Assembly: GCF_023078275.1 (NCBI RefSeq)
Contig: NC_062993.1
Location: forward strand, 2,107,252-2,171,251
Source: Leguminivora glycinivorella
Lineage: Eukaryota > Arthropoda > Insecta > Lepidoptera > Tortricidae
DNA: 64,000 nt
Reading direction: 5' to 3'
Part shown: positions 12,401 to 21,400 of the stretch, one piece after another
Layout of the letters: every line of letters starts with the position of its first letter
Position numbering within the stretch: position 1 is the first letter of the stretch
Translations under genes and position numbers: made by a program
The notes under the pieces: generated by a model
Database searches by the model: none
Told to the model about the DNA's origin: nothing
Seen by the model: only the letters and a program-made list of their open reading frames with translations

Positions 12401-15400
12401 CGCGACCCTGCCGAAGCGGTCCACCAGTATTGCTGGCCGCCACGCTTATGCTGGCGCCTCAGTGGTGATGCGGAGCGTAATACTGTTAACCGCTGCACAG
12501 GCGTCGCAATCCTTCTGCTGCGTCTGCCGTGACAACGCCGCAAGCTACTTGAAGTTTTCCACCGGTGTCGTCGGCCGCCACGCTGATGCTGGCGCCTTGA
12601 TGTCGCCTCGATCGCACGAGGTAAGATTGCAGACGCGGCGACCTTCATCGCGCCACCGAGCGCAATACTGCGGCTGCCGCGAAGGCGTCGCTAATTTTCC
12701 TGCCGCGTTTGCCGTGAAGACGCCGCGAACTCTGTCGATGCTGTTCACCGATGTAGCTGACTGCCACGCTGGCGCCGGTGCCTCCCGCGCTGACGGCGGC
12801 GACCTCGAGAGGGCCACCGACCACGATACTGCGTGACGCGACAGGGGCATCGAAGACGCCTTTCGAGCTGACGACGGCCGCCTCAATCTCACCGCCGAAC
12901 ATAACACCGTCTGCTGCAGTGACAAGCTGGTAAGATTGCTGATGTGCTCCCTTGGTGTCGCTGGCCGCCACGCCGACGTCGGCGGCTGCCGTCGCGCCTG
13001 ATGTCACGCTCACCGCGAACACTGTCTTCCGCTACAATGGTGCCACGACCACGACTATCCAGGTTCCGTCTGCTACGGTATCGTTGCAGACTCTGTTGCT
13101 GACCAGGCTGATACTACCCTCCAATGTGACGCCGGGCGCCGCTATCAGCTGACATCCCGTACACTATGGTATCCACTCTTCTCTTTCCATTTCCCGTGAA
13201 GTACTTTGACAGTATTTATACTCTATTTTGATAAATTCTAAAGATGCTACGTCCTAACGTGGCTTGGCCACCCATAGTTGAACGAGGTAAGACGTCAATA
13301 ACCGGACGAGGAGCTGCACTGCTGCGAGGGTGTCCTGACGATGTTCGCGAGCTATCTAATCGGAGAGGCGCCTCGCGAGACGACCCTGTGGTTCCTGTAC
13401 ATCGCTCATTGTGTAGGTCAAAGACATCGTAAAGGTTTGCGGAATTAAAAAAAAAATCTCTTTCAGAATGTCCAGATCTGAATTCGAGCCAGCGTCTTGC
13501 ATCCTGAGCGTGCGTCTGTTTACCGGGCGGACACCAAAACCGATCGGTAATCTGGCCGCGGGGGTTCCAAGTACACGAAGATTTCCCGGAGGCTTGTGGC
13601 GCCCCCTGTCCATTCGAGAGATGAACTTGTTCGCCGAGCCTCTAATAAACAAATTGGGAAAAATAAACCCGCTTCGCCTTAGTGAACTTGAGATTCCAGC
13701 TCAAAGCGAAAGGGGCCAGGAACTCAGGAGGACTTCAGTAGTTATCATCTGGCTCGACTATACTGAATTAATAGTGCTTGATTCGATCGTAGAACCTGAT
13801 TTCATCAATTTCACAACTTTCGTAGTCTACAGAGGAAGGTTGCACCGCTGCAGTTTCCAGCATTACCTCGTACAGCTGCCGATAGCTGTAGGCCAATCGC
13901 TCCTGTTTTGCTTGCATCTGTAGCCCGATAAGACCTTCAATAATCGTAACATTGTACGAAGTAAAGCTCTTCCGATGGAAAATAATCTTCAACAGGCGGT
14001 GGCGCTGGCGACTGAAGTGACATACAGCCGGATTAAGGTTCGCATAGCACTATATGCTATGCACAGTTCGGTTGTATGTTATGTTATGCTGTACGATGAC
14101 AGGACTACATCTCTTCTGTTACGAGTAACTACGACAGTAACTGCTGACTCCAACAGACTGTCGTACGAGGTCAGTATGCACCCCCTGGGAGCCAAGTGAC
14201 CTTCGGTGACCTCGCCTTCTTCTGCTTCGCCGTCATCGTACCTCTTCGTCTGCGAGAGCCCTGCATTACGCCGTACAACGGTACGTATTAAGCCTCCGCC
14301 ACACATAAAGCGCATTCCGCTTCGCTAACGCTACGCTATCAGCGCGCTGAATGCGCGCGCATTCCGCTCGCGTCCCGCGCGCGTTGCGCTCGCAATCCGC
14401 GCTCGTTAGTTCCCGCTAGCGCCCACTGGGCGCAACGCCAGCGTTTGTGCGGTGCACCGCCATTATTGCGCTCCGCCTACGCTCTCAAAGCGCGCATGTG
14501 TGGCGGTGTTTTAATTCATCCCTTGACCTGCTACCACGACGTGTTCAGCAACCACCAGCGATGCGACACGGACGTCACCTCTCAGTCTACGCTGTCGACC
14601 TTCATTGCACGAAGTAGAAATCCGTCGCATCGGGTTTTGGATTAGGTAATGGATTACCCTAAGAGTCAATGACTGACTCGAAGAAATCGACTGATACCTC
14701 CGTCCAGTGTAGTAGCAATCGACAGCGCTCGTACTTTTCATCTTCTAGGCTAGTTTTACCGAGCGATCAGTATCCTCAAATGCCCTCACTAAAAAGAGTT
14801 CAGAGTTCAGGAGTCTCGCTTGCAACCGCGCTCGCTTGACGCGAAATAGTCTGATCGAAAATACCAGTATTGTAACAAATAGCCCTTGGGCGCGTGAGTG
14901 ATGACCTTTTTCTGTGTTTGATATGGACGTAAGACGTTGGACTTTAAATAGTCATATCAAAGCTAATATTGATTTTGATAATTTTTACGAAGGGTTGACA
15001 AAAGCAGTATCAATTACGTTACCCTGCTACAGTACAGATAGTTACACTACTTTTACAGTTAATTTCCACACTTTGTGTCTGAAATTGGGTTTATAATCTG
15101 ATAAAATAACGTCTCTGTTAATAATAATAGTGTTGTTCGGGATTGTTCGCATGTCCTCCCCGCCTCTTAGAGGACAACGGCCATCGCTGCATCTCCAGAA
15201 TGCATACGACACTGACGCGCTCGCACGTACTTGCGTCCTTCTTAATTTTAAACCAAAATCATGTAATTTAATTACTTACTACGATTAAACGCATGTCAAG
15301 AATGCAATTTTTTATTGAAGAAAGTATCAACCATAATTTCTGATCCTGTCGACCCGGACGTCATGCCTTAAGATTTGGAGCCACCAGGATCTTCTGCCAC

Positions 15401-18400
15401 ATCATTAAGCATTAAGAAGAAGATCTCTTTATGGATTGCCCCAGAATCGGTGACGTGACGGTGTAAAGTGAGCCAGTGATTACAAGGAAAATCCACTTAG
15501 CAACAAGCGAGCGGTCAGAGTGAGTCCGATCCATTTTGTTTGCCCCTTTAGGTATTTTAACTTTGTGCCCAAATTGCTGCCTTTTTATGGTTATTTTGTT
15601 ATTAAACGTGTAGATTAAAGTCCCCTTAATCGAATTCAAGAATAAACCGCATTAAGGATCAAACAGTTTTCGTAATATTTCAAGTTTAAAACTTAAAAAA
15701 TATAACTACTTAATTACTCATCTTTAACCGAGCGGCCGCCGGGCGCTCAGCGATAAGGAATTCGTACAAAAGGCAGTGAGTACCTACTTGCATTCTGGTT
15801 AGCTGATATATTTATACCCGTTTTTTCAATTTATTTATTTAATTTCATATGCTCGGAAATTTCCTACTTCAATTATCAAGTTTCGTGTCAATTAATTAAC
15901 ATATTCAATCAATTATATTTGCCTTTTCTTTCAATATTGTACATATTGAAATGCAAATGGTTTTATTTCATATTTAATTATTATTTCGTATAAATTTATT
16001 GATTTGATTAGTTCGACTAGTGCGAATTAGATCAAATATATTGAATTATCCTATACTTAAACATCAATTTGTTTATATTGGCATATAAAATATTAAATTA
16101 TTATTGCGAATTAGGTATTTCATTAATTTTGAAGTTAATTTACGTACTATTGGACAATAGTGTCAGTAAATATTAATAATTGTAATAACTTGTAACTTTA
16201 TAAATACAAATTTGAATTAATTAATAGTAATTATTTCTTATAAATACAATGGCACGATTAGCCGAGCTGGTAAAAAAACGGGGAGTTTATAAAGGTCGTT
16301 TAACGAAATTTGTAACGTATGTAGATGCTTTTAAGGATGTTTTGCTTTGCAGTGAAGTTGAAGTTTTGGAATTAAAACTACGTATGTCTAATATTGAATC
16401 GATGTTTGCGGAGTTCGAGGAGGTTCAGACCGGCATCGAGTGCCTGTCTCTCACAGAGGGGGAAGTTCAGACGCAAACAGCACAAAGGTCAGATTTTGAA
16501 TCTCAATATTTTGCTGTGCTGGCCAGGGCCCAAGAGATTTGTAACGCATTTAAAGGTAATAAAAGGTCCGGCAGACGTGCAAATAATGCTTCTGAAACTT
16601 TCTACTCTTCGGCTGGCGAGAGTGATGATGACGTGGCGTCGGTGAAACATGTACATAAAGGCGTTGCTGGGGTTAAATTACCCACCATTCAAATACCTAA
16701 ATACAGCGGTGATTACGAAAGTTGGCTTGAATTCCGCGACGTTTATACCTCTCTTATACATTCGAATAAAAACATTAGCGACATTCAAAAATTCCATTAT
16801 TTACGGGCTTCCTTGGAGGGAGGCGCTGCTCAAATCATACATGCGTTAGAGTTTTCTGCATCTAATTATACTCTGGCGTGGAAATCTTTGTGCGAACGCT
16901 TTGACAATACTAGGCTATTAGTGCAGAACCACGTAAAGGCAATTTTTGATGAAGAGGTCATAAAAAAGGAGTCTGCGTCATCAATACGTAGGGTTGTCGA
17001 TTCATGCAATAAAAACTTACGCGCGTTACAGATTTTAGGCGAACCAGTAGCGAATTGGGACACACTTATTGTGTACATTATATGCACAAAATTAGATTCT
17101 CTCACACTTCGCGAATGGGAGGAGCACAAGGTTACACACGAAAAAATTACATTAGAAATATTTACAAAATTTCTTAAAAATAGGGCAGACATATTAGAGA
17201 CTATTGAATTAAGTAAAAATGCAAGTCATTATAAACAAGACTCGTCATCGAAGGCTACAAATAGACATGTTCGTGGCTTAGCTGCAGTTGTGAAGCCTGC
17301 CTTTAAAAAATATAATTGTCCACACTGTAGAGGTGATCATCCCTTATATTTATGCAACCAATTTGCTCAGTTAGAAATTGATGCTAGGGAACAGTTTGTA
17401 GGACGGATGAAATTGTGCAGCAACTGTTTAAGGGCAGGTCATAATGTACGCGCATGTAGACTCGGTCCGTGCCGACGGTGCGGCAGCAAACACAATTCTT
17501 TATTGCATAGGGAGTCGAGCGCCACCTCCGGTGCGGCGCCGATCACGGCAGCTTCGAGCACCCCGGCACCGCGCGCTGAGCCTGCTGCAGTTCAGGCAGA
17601 GTCAAGTGCGGCTAATGACGTTATCACGACCATGTCAACAATTAACAAACAATCTTCGAGCTCGAATCGTCGAGCTCTCCTTGCCACAGCGTTAATTCAG
17701 GTTGTAGATGTTCATGGTAGACCTCATGAAGTTAAGGCCATGTTAGATTCAGGCAGTGAATCTTGCTTCATGACAGAGTCACTTTACCAGTCATTAGGTC
17801 TGCAATCTGAGCATATCGAATCGACAATAACTGGCTTTCATGACCAGGTTTCTGTGGTAAAAAGGGAATGTGAAGCTATAATACAGTCCAGAATCAATTC
17901 ATTCAAAGCAAGCATTAAATTCTTAGTGTCGCCAGTCATATCTTCATCTCATGATGAAGTCTTTAATGTGAGCACACTAAATATCCCTTCGGGAATTACA
18001 TTAGCAGACCCAGAATTCTTTAATCTGTCAAGTTACGACATTTTACTTGGCGTGGATATATTTTGGGATCTGATAGGTAGAGATAAAATCAAGTTAGGCA
18101 AAGGTTGCCCACTTCTTATAGAAACGGTGTTCGGTTATATCGTTTCTGGGCCTACAAGACGCCGAACGTCCGCCAAAATTTTGTGCAATTTCACGAAATT
18201 CGATGAAATTCAAGATCAGCTCTCTAAGTTCTGGCAAATCGAGGAAGTTCCAGCCGTTAAGGAACAGATATATTCTACTGAGGAAGAGTTGTGTGAACAA
18301 CACTTTAAAGAAAACGTGTCACGCCAAGAAGACGGTAGATTCTCAGTAGGGATTCCTCTGAAAGCCAATGAATCCGAACTTGGCAATTCGTTCGAACGGG

Positions 18401-21400
18401 CCAAGTCGTGTTTCTTAGCGCTAGAACGCCGGCTGATGAACCAGCCTACATTAAGGCACATGTATGTTGATTTTATGAAGGAATATTTATCATTAGGTCA
18501 CATGACGTTAAGTGACATAAATAATCCTCATGAAAATTCGTATTTCACGCCACATCATGGCGTGTTGCGTGAGCAGAGCACCACGACGAAGCTTCGGGTC
18601 GTTTTTAATGCAAGTGCACCGACCAGCTCCGGCTTGTCCTTTAACGACATCCAGATGGTCGGGCCCACAATACAAAGTGACTTGCTTTCTATACTTCTAC
18701 GATTTCGGCAACACCGCTATGTCATGGCAGGTGACATTGAAAAAATGTACAGACAGGTGCTCGTCAATGAAAATCAACGTCACCTGCAGCAAATAATTTG
18801 GCGTGACGATCCTTCTAAGCCCCTCCAGACGTATGCTTTAAACACAGTCACATATGGCACAGCCTCAGCCCCGTTCTTGTCTGTTCGTTGCCTTAAGCAA
18901 ATTGCGGACGAATGTGATAATGAACTGGTGCGAAAGGTCATTAGTGAAGACTGCTATGTCGACGATCTGTTGACGGGGCAAGAGACTGCCGAGAGTCTCT
19001 TAGAACTTCGTGCTCAGATTTCAAGGGAACTGGCGTCGGGTTGTTTTAATCTAAGAAAATTCCGATCGAACCTTCCAACATGTAGCGATGCTACCGACAG
19101 CAGTAGCGTTTGTTCGACCATTGTCGATTTGAGCGAGCACGAACAATCAAAAACTTTGGGCCTAAGTTGGTCTCCATCAGACGATGTTCTACAATTCGAC
19201 ATTAAGACTGATCCCACTCCAGATGTCACCAAGAGAGTGATCCTATCCACAATATCTCAAGTTTTTGACCCTCTTGGGCTATTAAGTATTTTCATTATTG
19301 TCGGTAAAGTCATTCTCCAGAAACTCTGGTTACTCAAAGTGAGTTGGGATAGCCCGTTACCTTCAGACATCGTCAAGTCCTGGCTTAAGTTTGTACTCGA
19401 CTTAAGCCACCTGCAGAAACTCAAGATACCACGGTACGTGGTGTGCGAAAACGCAAACAACATACAACTACACGTTTTTTGCGATGCATCGAAAGATGCC
19501 TATGGCGCTTGCGTTTACGTTAGGTCTGTAGATTCGTTCGGTAACGTAAGGGTTCGTCTTCTGTGTTCCAAAACGCGCGTTGCGCCAATAAAGGCAGTAA
19601 CTATCCCGCGTCTTGAACTTTGCGGCTCTTTGGTGGCTGCTAAGCTCTTGGAAAAGGTTCTGCGAACCACGCGGCTACACGTAGACAGTTGTTTTCTGTG
19701 GACAGACTCAGCTGTGGTCTTAGGCTGGCTCAAAACGCCGCCTAACAGACTAAAGCCATTTGTTAAAAATCGCGTAGCCGACATACAAGAGATGACCAAA
19801 TCACATTTCTGGCGTCATGTGCCCACTGCATGCAACCCTGCGGATTTATTGAGTAGAGGTGTCAGTGCTGCACAAAGTGACAAGTTAGACTTTTGGTTCA
19901 GTGGACCCAAATTCTTGCTAGAATCTGAAGATTCGTGGCCTAATAAATCTTTTGATCAGGGCCAATCGGAATTGCCAGAAGTGCGATCAAATGTGACGTC
20001 AGTAACTGTCAAACAAAACGAATTGTTTCCGTTTGCACGTTTCTCGAGCCTGCGTAAACTTAAAAATATCATGGCATATGTACAACGTTTCATTGCCAAC
20101 TGCAAAAATAAAGTTAAAGTAAAAGGCACTTTGTCCTTGTCTGAAAAACAATGTGCACTCGATTCATTGATAAAATTGTCCCAAATGGAATCATTTGATG
20201 AGTATGATATTTTAGTAAAGGGTAAAGCATTACCTCCAAAAAATAAACTATTATCTTTGAGCCCATTTATTGACGAAAAGGGTCTACTTAGAGTAGGTGG
20301 TAGACTTAAAAACAGTAATTTCACATTCGAAAGGAAACATCCTATCTTACTCGTAGCTAAACATATTCTAACTAAGCTAATATTTCGGTTCGAACATATA
20401 CGTTTAATGCACACAGGAGCTCAAAATTTGCTGAATTCAATTCATGAAGAATTTTGGCCTATCGGGGGCCGTAATTTGGCTCGATCAATTGTCCACAATT
20501 GCCAGCGTTGCTTTCGTCTTAACGCACAAGCAGCCCGTCCGATGATGGGTAATTTACCTGAGCAGCGCCTTCAGCCTGGCTATCCATTCCAGACTACAGG
20601 AATGGATTACGCTGGTCCTGTATTAGCTCTTAATAAGAGAGGTCGTGGAAGCAGGTTAGAAAAGGTGTATATCGTCATATTTATCTGTTTCACCACCAAA
20701 TGCGTTCATCTTGAACTCGTCAGTTCTTTATGCAAAGACTCCTTTCTAGCTACGCTGCGTCGATTCATTGCTAGACGATCTAAACCTGCTACCTTATACT
20801 CCGACAACGGAACTCAGTTCGTGGGAGCACGAAATGAGCTTTATAAGTTCCTCAATGATAATGCTAGTTCCATAACTGATGAAATGTCTAATGAGCGTAT
20901 AGATTTCAAATTCATACCTGCTTACGCTGCTCATATGGCCGGTTTATGGGAAGCCAATATAAAATGTATAAAAGCCCATTTGCATCGGGTGTTAGGGAAC
21001 GCACACTTAGTTTTTGAAGACCTTTATACCGTTTTAGTCCAAATTGAGGCCATACTTAATTCGCGTCCCTTATCCCCACTATCGACTGACCCACATGACA
21101 TGAGACCTTTAACTCCGGGGCACTTTTTGGTAGGACGACCGATGACTGCTTTGCCTTATCCTATGCTTGTGGACATGAACCAAAACCGTCTCACTCGTTT
21201 TGAAAGGCTGGAGCAGTTACGCCAACACTTTTGGGCCAGGTGGCACAAAGAGTACATTAACGAACTTCAACAACGCACCAAGTGGCGCACCTCAAAGGGC
21301 CAGCAACTGAAAAAGGGATCATTAGTCCTCATTAAAGAAGATGGACTCCCGCCGATGAAATGGCGACTGGGGCGCATCACTGAGATTTATCCAGGGAGCG

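Larger units (their letters stand above)
13156..15133 (+). other. Intron 4 segment between the GC island and the BEL element
   Basis: No recognisable gene. It holds the 151-codon frame, the CpG-rich MITE and a short 60-codon frame at 14914-15096 with no family resemblance. The sequence resumes after the BEL element at 21728; removing the element and one AGTGT copy gives back the earlier site. Confidence 0.55.

Noticed and set aside
11690..12480. CRISPR-like array
   Set aside because: Whole 97-bp units repeat without unique spacers, in eukaryotic DNA.
12545..13022. Two overlapping 125-codon minus-strand frames
   Set aside because: GC-rich composition removes stop codons; Ala/Gly/Val-rich, overlapping in different frames, no family.
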